From Glandiceps talaboti (Eukaryota > Hemichordata > Enteropneusta > Spengelidae): a stretch of DNA of 64,000 nucleotides. The stretch is from NCBI RefSeq assembly GCF_964340395.1, contig NC_135551.1, positions 18,546,003 through 18,610,002 of the forward strand, in the 5' to 3' direction. Below, in pieces: positions 52,507 through 64,000 of this stretch (within the stretch, counting starts at the first letter, position 1; each line of letters opens with the position of its first letter). The position numbers and the translations under genes are program-made. A model generated the notes under the pieces. It saw only the letters and a list, made by a program, of their open reading frames with translations. It searched no databases and had not been told where the DNA came from.

Positions 52507-52790
52507 CTCGGCAACTGACAGCTCATTCACGTGATGCTTACTCCTTCGTTTGCCATTGATTGGCAGTCCACTTGGAGTTTACTGAGCTTTTTAACGTCCT
52601 ACTGGGACCACATTAGGAGGTTTCAAACCTAGTGGAACTGACAGCCTGGAAAATCAAGATATTGTTTCTGAGACTCTGACAAATCCGCTCGCCAAAAGGA
52701 CTTTAATTATTCATTATTTCTTGAGGCGGTGCTAATGTATTGAGTTAAGGGATCACATCATGGCAATGGTTTATCACCAAAGTGAATGGG
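52507..52790 (-). promoter_or_regulatory. GC-richer block upstream of the antisense candidate exon
   Basis: This block is more complex and GC-richer than the surrounding intron. It contains a perfect CACGTG E-box at 52529-52534, TGACAG-type homeodomain cofactor sequences and a TTTAATTATTC patch near 52701. It could be the promoter and 5' UTR of the antisense candidate, or a conserved enhancer of AHR. It ends at a G-rich run (52790-52820). No family is assigned. Confidence 0.3.
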
Positions 52791-53239
52791 TGGGGGGGGG
52801 GGGGGAGAGGGGAGGGGAGGCAGGGCTACGAGTCTTTCAAAATTAATTCCAGAATAAATCGAGCATTGTCACAAATTTTTACATTCCTTATTAATTTGAT
52901 TTGTTGCTACGTAAAAAAAAATGCAGTCCAATTTTATTTCAGATTCTACAGTTTTGTCAGGTGTTGTGTGACTAAATTATTACTAAAACATTTTCATTGT
53001 TGTATGAAGAGAATTATTTCTATTTCTTTTCAGTTTTTTGTTAAAAAGCAAAAAAAGTACACATTTTTGTAGTCTTTTTACCTTCTAGTTTACATCAAGG
53101 TGGGAACATATACTCTTACCAAAAATTGGCGACAGAAAAAAAAATGGAAAAAAAGAGAAAAATTTTGTTCTACTTTAAAAATGACATTTTGCAAGAATTT
53201 CCTTTTGTTATTCAAGACCAGTTATTCTTTCATTTTCTT

Positions 53240-53336
53240 GTTGCACACTATATTTAAAATTCTGGCAAGGGTATGTGGGAAAATCTGACTGTGCTTTAAA
53301 TACATGTATTCTGGCAAGGGTATGTGGGAAAATCTT
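53240..53336 (+). repeat. Tandem duplication, about 52 bp
   Basis: ATTCTGGCAAGGGTATGTGG plus GAAAATCT recurs once with almost no change. Confidence 0.85.
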
Positions 53337-53756
53337 ACAGGAAATGATGTAATGTGATTTACCCCAATCTCTGCCAAGATGAACAGATACATCAATCTAT
53401 CATGCATATAGTAATATTTGCTTCACTAGATCATTGCACTGGGATAATAAGAATGTACACTTTCAAAATGCTATTTGTGGAATTTATGCTTCTCTCCCAT
53501 GTCCTTATATTTCAAACAAACTTCAATTTATCATGACTGTCCAAAGAAAATCGGAAACATTTCGTAATTTTGTGGAGACGCTAGAATTTGAGCTAATTAT
53601 ATGTTCTTCAAACCGTCTTCTGGTAGGGTTAGAAAACTCCTCCCATTTTCTTTTTGTCAAAAAAAAATAGTTTAGTGCATTTTACAACACTTTAACTTGG
53701 CATCAAGCTAAGTTTAATTTGTGATAATTAAACTACAGACATTGCTACTTTCAACA

Positions 53757-54070
53757 TTAAGCCTAAAAAAAATTGTTTGGTTCCGGTTACCCGACCCCAT
53801 CTAATAATAATAAAATCACAAAAAATTGTGACGTGTTTGCAAGAATCAGTGGATGCGGAAACAACTGAAAAATTTTAAGACAATATAAAACTGTTCTTCC
53901 AATCTGTAATGGCTGTACATCTTATGAGAAGAAACCAATAACATAATAGAGACAATATGGAAAACAATGGAAAACATAACCTGAACTATACTCAGATATA
54001 AAAAAAAATAACTACCTATTCTAAAATAGAGCGTAATAGGAACCACACAATTTGTATTTGTTAGACCTTA
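53757..54070. mobile_element. MITE family A copy 3
   Basis: The left end TTAAGCCTAA and TTTGGTTCCGGTTACCCGAC mirrors the right end GGAACCACACAATTTG...TTAGACCTTA. It is internally deleted relative to copies 1 and 2 near the left arm. Confidence 0.7.
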
Positions 54071-54468
54071 GGCTCGCATACATCTGCCAACTTACGATCT
54101 CCTCTATTTTGGCGAGAGAACAGAAAATACTTTTAGAGAAAGAAATTAGATAAAACTTTACATTATTTATTTTACATTCTAAATGTACTACTTGGATGTA
54201 ATATTATCTTTTTAGTAGTTCAGTTGAAGATTTTTAGTTCTTAAGTTCCTTTTTAGTGTTTCTGTGTCATATTCCTTTGAGTTTTAACACATGCGGCCGT
54301 AGTCTCCGGCAATTCAACAAAAAAATTGTATTAGCACAACTTGAAATTGTAAAATATTTATCATAAGCTTCTAAGCCAAAATGTCGGAGATATAATCTTC
54401 TCTTGGCAACAAGAAATACCACGAATGTGGACAAAGAGTTTGATGAAAACACCTTGTACTTGGGATAT

Positions 54469-54575
54469 AGTCTTATCTATATTATTCCCATTGGATCTTT
54501 GGGTTGGAAATTCTGGGATAGCTATCTATGTTATTCCCACTGGATCTTTAGGTTGGAATTTCCGCAATATAATGA
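54469..54575 (+). repeat. Tandem duplication, about 51 bp
   Basis: CTATATTATTCCCATTGGAT...TTGGGTTGGAAATTC recurs as CTATGTTATTCCCACTGGAT...TTAGGTTGGAATTTC. The frames here are open on + but resemble no protein. Confidence 0.75.
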
Positions 54576-54972
54576 TCTCAAAGTCTCTCTCCGTCTTCAG
54601 CTATTCATTTCAGTGTAAAAACAAAAAAAGGATGAAATTTGTACATTCAACTATCACTGCTAGCTCCAGAATATGATTCTGGGATATATGATGTGCCTTA
54701 TATCCCATAATATTACACTCATAAGGCAAGCGAGATTTGCACATGCACTATTCAGAAAATTGATGTCATCTGTGGCAATTGTACTTCGGGTGTAAGTTTT
54801 ATAATAATTATGGTTTGATTTTGTTTCTTTAATTTACACCAACAATTTTCACACAGGGTCAAAGGTTGTGTTTCAATACTTTAGTGGTTACAATCTCAGT
54901 GGAGCCTTAAAGACTACATTGAATCATGGCTGTGTTTATTCTGTTTGCTATGCTGTCGAGATACATCGTCAC

Positions 54973-55090
54973 CTGGTCGTACCTCCTAGCCTTGTCTGTT
55001 TACTGTACTGTCGAGATACATCATTACTTGATTATACCGGTACCTTCTGACCCTCGACGTGTCATCCCTATGGCTAGGAGGTACGACCAG
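54973..55090. repeat. Perfect 19-bp inverted repeat with an 80-nt spacer
   Basis: CTGGTCGTACCTCCTAGCC (54973-54991) is matched exactly by GGCTAGGAGGTACGACCAG (55072-55090). A direct repeat CTGTCGAGATACATC also flanks and overlaps the left arm (about 54952 and 55009). Confidence 0.75.
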
Positions 55091-58000
55091 CAAACAATGT
55101 ATCATGACAGTGCAGTAAATAGACCATTTCATGTTTTGTACCAACTGTTTCTATAGCTCTGCCATATAGCTGTTTTTATACCAACCCTGTAATTCCAATC
55201 TGAAGTGGGTCTGTAAGTTTTGTTGCCCAAACAGATGTTTTGAGTGTCTTAAATTTATGAGTCCTTAACAAGTTGATAAAGGCTTTTTAGAATTCTTCAT
55301 TCTTACATGACGTGTACAACTCAACAATTTTAAAAAAGTTGTTTAACCTGTGAAAAGCTTGATTTGTTGTAACTTATTATTTTACTTCTTCATAAAATAG
55401 GATATCTGCCTTTAATAAATCAATTCCATAATCTTTTCATCACTCTAAATAATGTCTTTTTGCTATGTTTTCCTTATGATGAAACCACAAAACCAGTCCT
55501 TAAAAAGTGTACATCAGTTGGGCATCAGCATCCAGCTGGGTATGCAGTTGAAATAAAAACTTATCTCTGTTTGAAGTGGCAAAGTTAGGAACAAAGCATT
55601 TCTTTAGACATTGTATAATTTACATAAACTTCAATAATATTATTTCAAAATTCCTGAACAAAAGCCATACCAAAAAAACCCCAACATTTTCTCACCGTGA
55701 AAAAATAGTAATTTGATTCAATTGAAGAACACTACAGGATTTGCCAGCGTGACGGCATTAGACTGAATACCTCTGTACAGTTTAATTTCAAAAGCAGAAA
55801 AATCTCAGGGTTTTTTTTCGTAAGACTCTAAGGTGCTATAATTTGTTGTCGAATGACACTTAATAAGTTGTCATCAATGTAGAGTTGTCATAACGATTGT
55901 AGACTTAAGGAGGAGCTTTTTTTTATACCTAACCTGTCAATAAAATCTGAACTCCGCAAAGTATTGATCCTGTCGTACAAAAGAAGAAAACGGAACATTG
56001 TTAGAAAATGCACTTTTTTTCCTTTTGTTTGATTTCGTGAAAGACATTTTGCTTTGTGTCAGCAAAATGCTGACAGCGGTCATCAACAAAAATAAAAAAA
56101 CAAATTGTTGAAAAGTGTCGTTTGTACTTCAAAATAGGAAATTCTGTATTGGCTATAGCGGAAGATTTCAATTTTAGTGAAAAAATTGAAATTTTTGTTT
56201 ACAAAGTGCAAGAGATAATGATTTTATTTCAGGTGTTTTCCTGTACGTAAGGAGAGGTCAAGTACCTTTTGTCGTACATTGATCAAGGCCACGAAAAATG
56301 ATTTTAGTAAAGAGGATGAAATTTGGTAAATTTCTGATAGGAAATTGCTAATCAAAATATGAGTGCAATTGAAATTATAAAATGTCGACTGTGTTTGACT
56401 CGTTAAATCCAAATCCAGATTTTGCTTTCATCAAAAATAAGTCATTGCACTAGTGTCATTTGTCTTAAATCGGACAGGATGTTCGACATTTTTTGTCACC
56501 TTGATTTGTCAAAATCATAAACTTGAATGTTTGTGATCTTAATGTGACCAATGTTTCATCTAATGTCTTCCTACTATAGTAATATCGCAAAAAAAAGCAG
56601 AAAAAAAGAAGAGAGTTTTACAAATTTTCTCAAAAAAGTACATTTTTGAAAAATAAGTCATCACATTTTGCACCTTTTGGGTAAGAAGTTGAACAGTAGT
56701 AATTCCAAATAAATTTTTGCCAAAATTAAGCCATAAAACTAGGAGAAACTTGGAGAATTTGAACAGTTTTGCATTTTGACAAAATGAATATAAAGATTTA
56801 TCATGTAGTAGTGAATTTTCTTCTTTTTTTTTGCACAAATTTTAAGATAAAAGCTGAATTAAGCTGTATAATATAAGAAATAATAGAAACCCAGTTTGTA
56901 ATATAGCAGTAAATTTTCTTTTAAAAAATGTAAATGTTTGTAAAATAATTTCTCAAATTATGCACAATTTTAGTATAAAAGCTGATCAAAAGTAATTTTA
57001 AATTAATTCGTACCAAAATTAAACCTTAAAAGTAAAAGAAAGTTGAGAATTTCTATGACCAGAAACGACACCCAGTTTTCATGCAATGTCAGGAAATGAA
57101 AGATATGTCAAGTAATGTAGCACAGATTGCCCAGCCCTTATTCCACACTATACTTTAGATAGTTAGCATTCACAAGAAGAAAAGGTGCTCGTGAATAGAT
57201 AAATACTGAGTATTGTGTTTGTATTCAGTACATTCTGTACAACTAAAAAGAATAATTGTATAGAGGAATGCCATTGGAGATGCAATGAAGGACCGCTGGG
57301 TCAATGTAAAATTTAGTCTTGTCATTTTCGTTCCAATTTGACACCTATAAAGTAGTAACAAGTAACAGCAGTTGCTGTATTTTTTACCTTCTATAAAGGA
57401 AGGTTACGTTTTAGCAATGTCTCAGTCTGTAGGGCTGTGAACATGATATCTCAAAAACTACTGCATCAATTCTAATGAAACTTGCTACACATTTCATTTT
57501 TGGTCAAAAACTAAAGAAAATAAATAAGAATGTTTGTCAGAAACAATTTGTACCATTTTTATCAAACTTGCCTGTCTTAAAGAGAATATTTATATTTGTC
57601 ATGAATTCATAATTTCATAGTTTTCTTGAAATATACAAGGTGCAAGTTGTTATTTTTCAGCTCGTAATTTCCACTACAGAAGTCACTACTTCAAGGAAGT
57701 AAATTTCCATTGTAAATTTGTTTGATACTTTGTATTAGAGTTATGATTTTGTTTTTTTATTTTTCCCACTTTTTATGTTGTAATTTTGTCAAAATATACC
57801 TAGCATACACCAAAACGCATTTTAAACTATTGTTGGGAGGTCAATGACACCACACACTCTTAATCAAGGACGGGTAAATATCCTTTGTTAGAACAGCAAG
57901 ATGGGTATCATCCTTTATTGGAAAAGCTTCATACACAATACAATACGTTCAAGCAATGTTTTTCAACAATTTTGTTTCACATAGTAAGACCTTCAAAATG

Positions 58001-60499
58001 ATGTTAAAATGAAAAAACAAAACAAAAAAAAACGCAGAGAAAAACTGAATTTTACTCCAACCATTGAAATTTTAAAATTATGGATCAGAAATATGCTGTT
58101 TTTGCATACTTTTGTGTGAGTTTTAGAATCCCCAAATCTGACTTCTTCTTCTTTTTTTTACTTGAATTTTCATGTCAGAACCAAATCAAGAAATGTCAGA
58201 TATAAAGGATTCATAGCAAAGACCTAACTAGCCATCATATCTTAAGAACTGCAGTTTAGTTATAGTGAATTTTGCACAAATTAAAGCCTGGCACAAGACA
58301 AGGTTATAAGCCTTTTACTCAAGTAAAAATACTTAGATAAAATCCCGACTGCATAAACTATTCCGGTATAATGTTAATTTTAATGCATGACTTCTAAAAT
58401 ATAATAATTGTCTTTCGCCATCGTTAGAACAGATGATTATTTTATAGTAGAGATTTCCTCAACATTTTAAAAACATTTATGTAAAAATTTACGTCGTCAA
58501 ATCATATATTAAAGTTTTATCTTAATATCAGGTTTCATTTATAATCAAATGCAAGTCATGGTTTAATATATTTCAGTAAAGTTGAACACAGTAAGTGAAT
58601 TTTAAATATACAGCAAATATTATGTCACAAACTCGTGTATAAGCTCGGTTTATTCACCTTCAATATAAAAAAAAACAAAAACAAAAAGGTTTGCGGTACT
58701 TGTGTTGGTATTATCAGTTATGTAGAAAAGAAAGTGAAAGCCCATGTAAATCATGGCAATACTTCATCTGTACTGAGTTTCTTGACAAGTTGGTTGGTAT
58801 AGGGTAATTCAATTCCACAATTAGCTATGTACGTTTCATTTATATGTGGTATCCTGTGTCCAATATCAATACTATCTACAAATTACAAAAACAAACAAAC
58901 ATGAAAGTTACATTTGGTGAGTACACACCATCAGAAGATATTTTTAGTGTGTTCATTTCTATCAAAGAAATGAAATATTTACTTATTTCGTTACCGGATT
59001 TCAATGAAACAAACATACACGGTGTCCATTTCAATATCGGCATCCAAATATTGACTGATTCTGTACATTTCATATTATTTCAAATTCGATAAAAAAAAAA
59101 AAAATTATGCGATAGCTAGTGCAAATTTGGCTAATTCGTTTAATGTGTTAGCTGGGGAAAAATTAAATAATTGCATGAAAATATGTCCATCAAAGAAGTT
59201 ATTTATGCTTTATTAGGAACGATATTAGGGTAAGCAATATTACATTAGTGAGAACGTGATTCGTTTTTATAAATTCTGTGAAATGGAGAAATAGAAACTT
59301 GAAAGCAATAATTGACATTTACTTTAGAGAAATAAGACATGCTGGGAAGGTTTCTTAATACAACAAGAAGTCAAGTCATGAACTAACTTCCGTAAATCTC
59401 CTTCAAGTTTTATAATTTTGAGTATTAACAAGATTACGAGTGCGCTAGACTTGATGAAGTTAATTTTCATCAGTCGGGTAAATCAGAAAAGTATATTGAC
59501 CCTGCAGATGGATTTATATTGTACCTAAGTTAATTGGTTTATTTCTATAAGTGTGTCATATCAAAACTTTAGATAAATTAATTAATTGAAAAATGACAAC
59601 AACAAAAAATTGAAGCCGTTTGCATTTTTTTCTAAAGAAGAATTTCTCCCATTTGATAAAAGTTTGGTATTATCCCCAAAACACACACTTATGCATTTTA
59701 GCTGTGATTTTGCATTGTTTAAATGTGAATAACGTGTTTTTGCCAAATGTTCAAACACTCTCGAATAGTTCTTGGAAATGATTGAAATTTGTTTTCTGTA
59801 ATTTCTGAAGTGATTGGCCATGTACTCATTGAAGGAATTGGTCTGCATGCAGTTGGTGACTCATGTTATTTAGGAATGTCCTACAAATTGTTTTGCTCTT
59901 TGAAAAAGCAATTTGTGTTGCCGTAGTTACTGAAGGTATTGGTCTGGAGCTCATCACCACCACTGTTGGCAGTATTTGCATTGCTTGTTATACCACAAAG
60001 GGCAGTGTACGTACTCTCTAACTGGTGTCAATTTATTATTCGTGGTTCTCAAGAGTCCAACATTATTGTTACAATTTTGTTTGCAGACTACCAAATTACA
60101 CCAATGTTGGTTTTATCCACCTTACCACAGGTTTCAAGTATTTGTTTTGGTATGTAATCATTTGTTTTTCTAAAGACCAAAGGCATGCTAAATCCCCCAG
60201 AGGAATCTGAAGGGTTTTTTTTTTCAATGAAATGTATTCAACAAAACTCCTTGTTGAAAGTTTCCCTATTCACTCAATGAAGACCCTATAGACCTATGTT
60301 CTGTCACAGCAAGCCAGTGACCTTGCTTCGCTGGATGTTGTTTATGTGGTCACGTTGCCTGAAGTTTACAATAGATTGGCATATAGAATTTACAGAGTAA
60401 AGTTGATATACTGACCCACAAGAATTAATTTGCCTGTGAGCTGTACATATGAATGAAAAGAGACTTCAGTGATTCAGTGGTACCACAAGAAAAGTATAG
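55091..60499. other. Intronic sequence, no gene seen
   Basis: AT-rich unique-looking sequence over 5.4 kb. A slightly GC-richer patch at 59930-60170 has three overlapping + frames but no recognised protein. Confidence 0.4.
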
Positions 60500-60625
60500 A
60501 CAAACAAACAAACAAACAAACAAACAAACAAACAAACAAACAAACAAATAGACAAATAAATAAATAAATTGGTAATAGTAAAGTTTGTGTATGTATGTAT
60601 GTATGTGTGTGTATGTATGTATGTA

Positions 60626-60658
<33 letters not shown>

Positions 60659-60708
60659 GTATGTATGTATGTATGTATGTGTGTGTGTATGTATGTATGT
60701 ATGTATGT
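60500..60708 (+). repeat. (CAAA)n and (GTAT)n/(GT)n microsatellites
   Basis: About 12 CAAA units run to 60547. GTAT/GTGT units lie at about 60590-60708. All frames here are artefacts. Confidence 0.95.
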
Positions 60709-61224
60709 GCTGAGAATTTCTCAAGTGAATTTTTTATATAGACACATACATAAACACAACCATACATTTCTACAGACATCTATTCAGGTTTTTGGACTAT
60801 GTGACAAGGCTATGTTGCACACTCTGCTAGCACATCACTGTGGGTCTGTCTTAGGTTTTCCCAGGCAGTCTACAGTCTATCACCTGAGTCTCCCAGGCCT
60901 GTAACAAACAGAAAAAAAAACATACAAATTAAACTTTACATTTTCAAGAGTATGTCTATTCGTTATTATAATATTGAAAAGCTCTGAATATTCATTATAT
61001 ACAAAAGATATAAAACCTAAATGTAAAAAGAAAGTTGTGAAAATAATGGGGAAAAAAGACTGCAAAGAATGACAACACTTTGAAGTACTATGATTGTTGA
61101 AAATAAATTCAGTCAGTAGTAGTTGTTAATTTAGGCAGAATATGAATTTCATAAAATTTATCTTCTTTGGAATGTCCACAATGCTGGGTACCAGTTTATC
61201 ATAAGTGGGAAATATATTAATATT

Positions 61225-61625
61225 TTTATGATGCGTGTCTTTTTTTGTTCATGTTAGCTTTACCCTAATACTTAGTGGAAGCATTTTGCAGCCATGAATT
61301 CATAAATTTGTGAAAAATGGAAAAAATAATATTATTTTTTATGACTTGTATTTTTTTACTCATGCTAGTTTGCTTACTCTAATACTTAGTGGAAGTGTTA
61401 CAGCCATAATTTCTTAATTTTTTGAGAAAAAGTGTAAAATATTAGTTTTATAGATAATCTTTTTTTTTTTTGGTTCATGATAGCTTACCCTAATAGTGGA
61501 AACATTTTACAGCCATTAATTCATCAATTTTTGAAAATTGAAAAAAAAAAAAAAATTATTTTTAATGAGTTGTGTCTTTATTTTTTCACAATTGCTGTTA
61601 ATACTTTGTGGAAGCGTTTTGTTTC
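61225..61625 (+). repeat. Diverged tandem repeat, about 115 bp, up to four copies
   Basis: Each copy carries TTCATGTTAGCTTTACCCTA or similar, ATACTTAGTGGAAGC, an ACAGCCAT-AATTCAT segment, poly-A and a T-run. Confidence 0.7.
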
Positions 61626-63027
61626 CTTTCTGCCTCTTTAATACACAATTATACGTTATAACAATTCATAACAGTAAACTGATTTATTCTCCAAAACAGA
61701 TGAAAAATAGAGCATCTATTAAATGTTCATTGCTAGTGATGGGTGCTATACAGCTGGGAATTGCGTTGTTTAAAGCCATGTCACTACTTCTGTGATTGAT
61801 GAGGCTGACACTGACTAAGGTCCCGTTTATGTGAAACCAGACACTTTAAAGACAAACATTGGTATATTAAAAAGCCATCAGTAGTGGTTTATGGAATGGG
61901 GAGACTGTCGGTGCACGTGTGTGTTCTTTTTACCCTAGTTCGGACTTTGTAGACACCAAAAAATACGAAACATGTTGATCTGAAAATAACTCCTCAGTGC
62001 CTGTATCACCATTATGAAAACACCATAAGGGATTTCACTAATCATGTTTTGCACATCTTCAAAATATCCCATAATTTTTTTTTTCATGTAGCATGGATTT
62101 TATGGGTTGTATGATTCATAAATTTTGAGGTCATAAAAATACTAAATATATACGTAAATGTATTTTCGATATCCTCTCCTAGTTTCTATTTTCCCTGTCA
62201 ATATACCAAAAGATAGACAAAAATTTTAAATTGAAGTTTATTCTGAATTTTAAATTTGATAAATATCAGTTGTTATTTTATCATAATTCATATATTTTGA
62301 TTGATGTTTCCTACAAATATTTTCATATCTGACAGATCAATTTAGGAAATTATCAAAACTACACATAAAGTTTGATATTGAAATTAGTTATGACCTGGCG
62401 GTGGAGCGAGCGAACGGATTGACAGTTAGACAAAGTCTGTTGACCTGAACAGGCGAAACGTTACTCATAAGTAATAAGAACCCTGGTTGTGGTGCAAAAA
62501 CATATTATTACTAGTTATGAAATAGACTCTAATTTAGAAGTATTTGATTTTTACATATTTTGTCCAGATTTTTCACTTTTCTTTATTCTGTATATTAATA
62601 AAGTTTTGTTGAATTCTTCCAGTCATTTGTATAAATGTACCTGTTTTCAGCAGTTTTAATTTTGTATAATACGCTTACAAGTATCAAAACTGGACAAGTT
62701 AAGCTTCTTACTTCCTAGGGGTATTTGTTTGTACACAACTAAGTTGGGAGATCAAAGTTGGGAGATCAAAATTGGCTAATTGTACAGGGCTCAGTGTAAT
62801 CGGATATTGTGCACAACAACAAAGAAAGTTCACTAAAATATAGTTCTGACTGAAATATGTCATTGTAAAGTTATTGAAAATGTGAAAGAGATCATAAAAC
62901 TAATATGCAAAACATAGGCAACATGTCTGGGGAGATTAAGTTCAATGGATTCATTTCAAAATGATGGTTTAATATCAGAAATCAGATAGGCCTGTCGTGT
63001 ACATCAAACGACATTAGTATCTATACT
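61626..63027. other. Intronic sequence with possible transposon pieces
   Basis: It contains the GGCGAAACGTT block and, near 62719, the phrase GGTATTTGTTTGTACACAAC, also found in the hairpin at 2531-2595. Confidence 0.4.
62395..62510 (+). other. CG-richer block with GGCGAAACGTT motif, possible retroelement tail
   Basis: An isolated GC-richer block contains CTGTTGACCTGAACAGGCGA followed by AACGTTACT. A CTGNNGA...CGAAAC arrangement is known from hammerhead ribozymes associated with Penelope-like elements. The fit is imperfect: the conserved A of CTGATGA is T, and stem II does not pair correctly. Element type is not established. Confidence 0.2.
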
Positions 63028-63235
63028 TTGAATTTTTGAAGAAAAAAAAACAGTCGTTGCTTTGAAATTGTGAAAACAGTCTCTGCTTTAAATTTCGAGA
63101 TACAATTGTCACTTTGAATTTTGAAAAAACAGTTGTTGCTTTAAATTTTGAAAACGCCATAGCTTTCAATTTGGAAGAATAATTGTTGCTCTGAATTTGA
63201 AAAACAATCATCGCTTTGAAATTTTGAAAAGCATT
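63028..63235 (+). repeat. About 32-bp degenerate minisatellite, six to seven copies
   Basis: The unit is roughly TTTGAATTTTGAAAAAACAG plus TTGTTGC. The minus-strand frame therefore reads as an 11-residue repeat (FSKFKATTV-like), which is a repeat artefact. Confidence 0.8.
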
Positions 63236-63284
63236 CATCACACTTTGTATAATGATTTTTTTGTGTTAAATAGTAAAAAGGGTT

Positions 63285-63470
63285 TTTTTTGACAAATTTT
63301 GATAAATCACTTACACTAAAGATTGTGTGTATGATAATACTTTTCGATATAGTTAAACTTTGTCAAAAGATAAGAAAAATATCAAAATTATGTAGTTTTT
63401 TGAATAAAAGTAAATATTTTCAACAAAATTTGATAAGAACTGTTGACTAAGGATTGTGTCTGTGATCATA
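63285..63470 (+). repeat. Diverged duplication, about 145 bp
   Basis: TTGACAAATTTTGATAAATC...AAGATTGTGTGTATGAT recurs as TCAACAAAATTTGATAAGAA...AGGATTGTGTCTGTGAT. Confidence 0.5.
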
Positions 63471-64000
63471 TTTAAAATAATGTTGAAAAATTTATGAAAT
63501 TTTTCAAGTAAAATTATTACTATAAAAAGTTAAAGATGGCAGCCATTAAAATCAAGGATCAAATTTCCCAGTATTTATATTATTACAGTTTTGATGTATT
63601 TTATACCACCAACTAACTACCAAGTGAAATTTTTAGAAAGTGAAATATCAAGGCCATTATTGGTGTTATCACCTCAATACGTGCAAATCCTCACCTGTGT
63701 GACGAAACAGGGCAGATCAAAAACCCATATCACCCCTGTTCTACCAAACTATTTTTTCTCTCTACTGTTCGAGCGTTCCTACCAATCCTACACTACGGTC
63801 AAGTTATCGTAATAATTGTGTGCTTTCAAAACGTAAATGCACACATTATGTTACATATATCATTAGGTGGCATGAGTCTAATACGTAGAGGTACTTTTAT
63901 TTTTATTTAATAAATATTATTATATCTAAAAATCATGTAGATTACCGATGTAGCAGCCGGCAAGCTTACTTCCAGTTTTCCGTTGAGCTCAGAGCTCCGA
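63471..64000. other. Right edge, no gene seen
   Basis: AT-rich, becoming GC-richer in the last 60 bp. A 73-codon frame (63591-63812) is unrecognised. Confidence 0.35.

Noticed and set aside
52441-52560. + strand exon over the 52.4 kb block
   Set aside because: Open for about 38 codons after a TTTTTAAG acceptor but ends in TGA and is rich in Cys, Trp and His. The minus-strand reading has better start and donor signals.

Overview
This window is eukaryotic nuclear DNA, probably from a marine bilaterian invertebrate. It is AT-rich and has no dense ORFs. It has GT-AG introns, abundant microsatellites and minisatellites, short foldback/MITE-like elements and 3' scraps of LINE retrotransposons. The clade cannot be settled from the sequence: mollusc, brachiopod, hemichordate and cephalochordate all remain possible.

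The one gene identified with confidence is the 5' end of an aryl hydrocarbon receptor gene (AHR, bHLH-PAS family) on the + strand. Exon 1 (20892-20929) carries the start codon and the basic nuclear-localisation stretch. A 355-bp intron follows. Exon 2 (21285-21475) carries the DNA-binding bHLH domain. No PAS-domain exon was found in the remaining 42.5 kb, so intron 2 appears to run past the right edge. The gene start lies in a CpG-richer zone (about 19.6-23.2 kb). A 36-nt near-perfect palindrome ends 14 nt before the ATG. Seven dioxin/xenobiotic response element cores (TNGCGTG on either strand) lie between 21063 and 22803, the site type that AHR:ARNT itself binds, which suggests autoregulation.

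Left part (1-18.8 kb): no recognisable gene. It holds MITE-like elements (1659-1857, 3044-3462, 11999-12246), a 29/30-bp minisatellite (4333-5322), microsatellites, a 49-bp repeat (8.4 kb), and a palindromic element (13203-13535) whose terminal sequence has been amplified into a 34-bp minisatellite (13503-14055). A LINE 3' end with a 160-bp (GATT)n tail lies at 18.8-19.14 kb, before the AHR promoter zone.

Right part (21.5-64 kb): presumed AHR intron 2, filled with diverged tandem arrays (25, 31, 35.5-36.6, 41, 50.5, 51.4, 61.2, 63 kb), a three-copy MITE family (43.8, 46.3, 53.8 kb), a long foldback (48.55-48.93 kb), a LINE fragment (40.0-40.3 kb) and long purine and CATA/GTAC tracts. At 52.44-52.51 kb a short open frame on the minus strand has a good start context and splice donor. 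It may be the first coding exon of an unrecognised antisense gene nested in the AHR intron.

All calls were made by reading the sequence. No alignment or database search was run.
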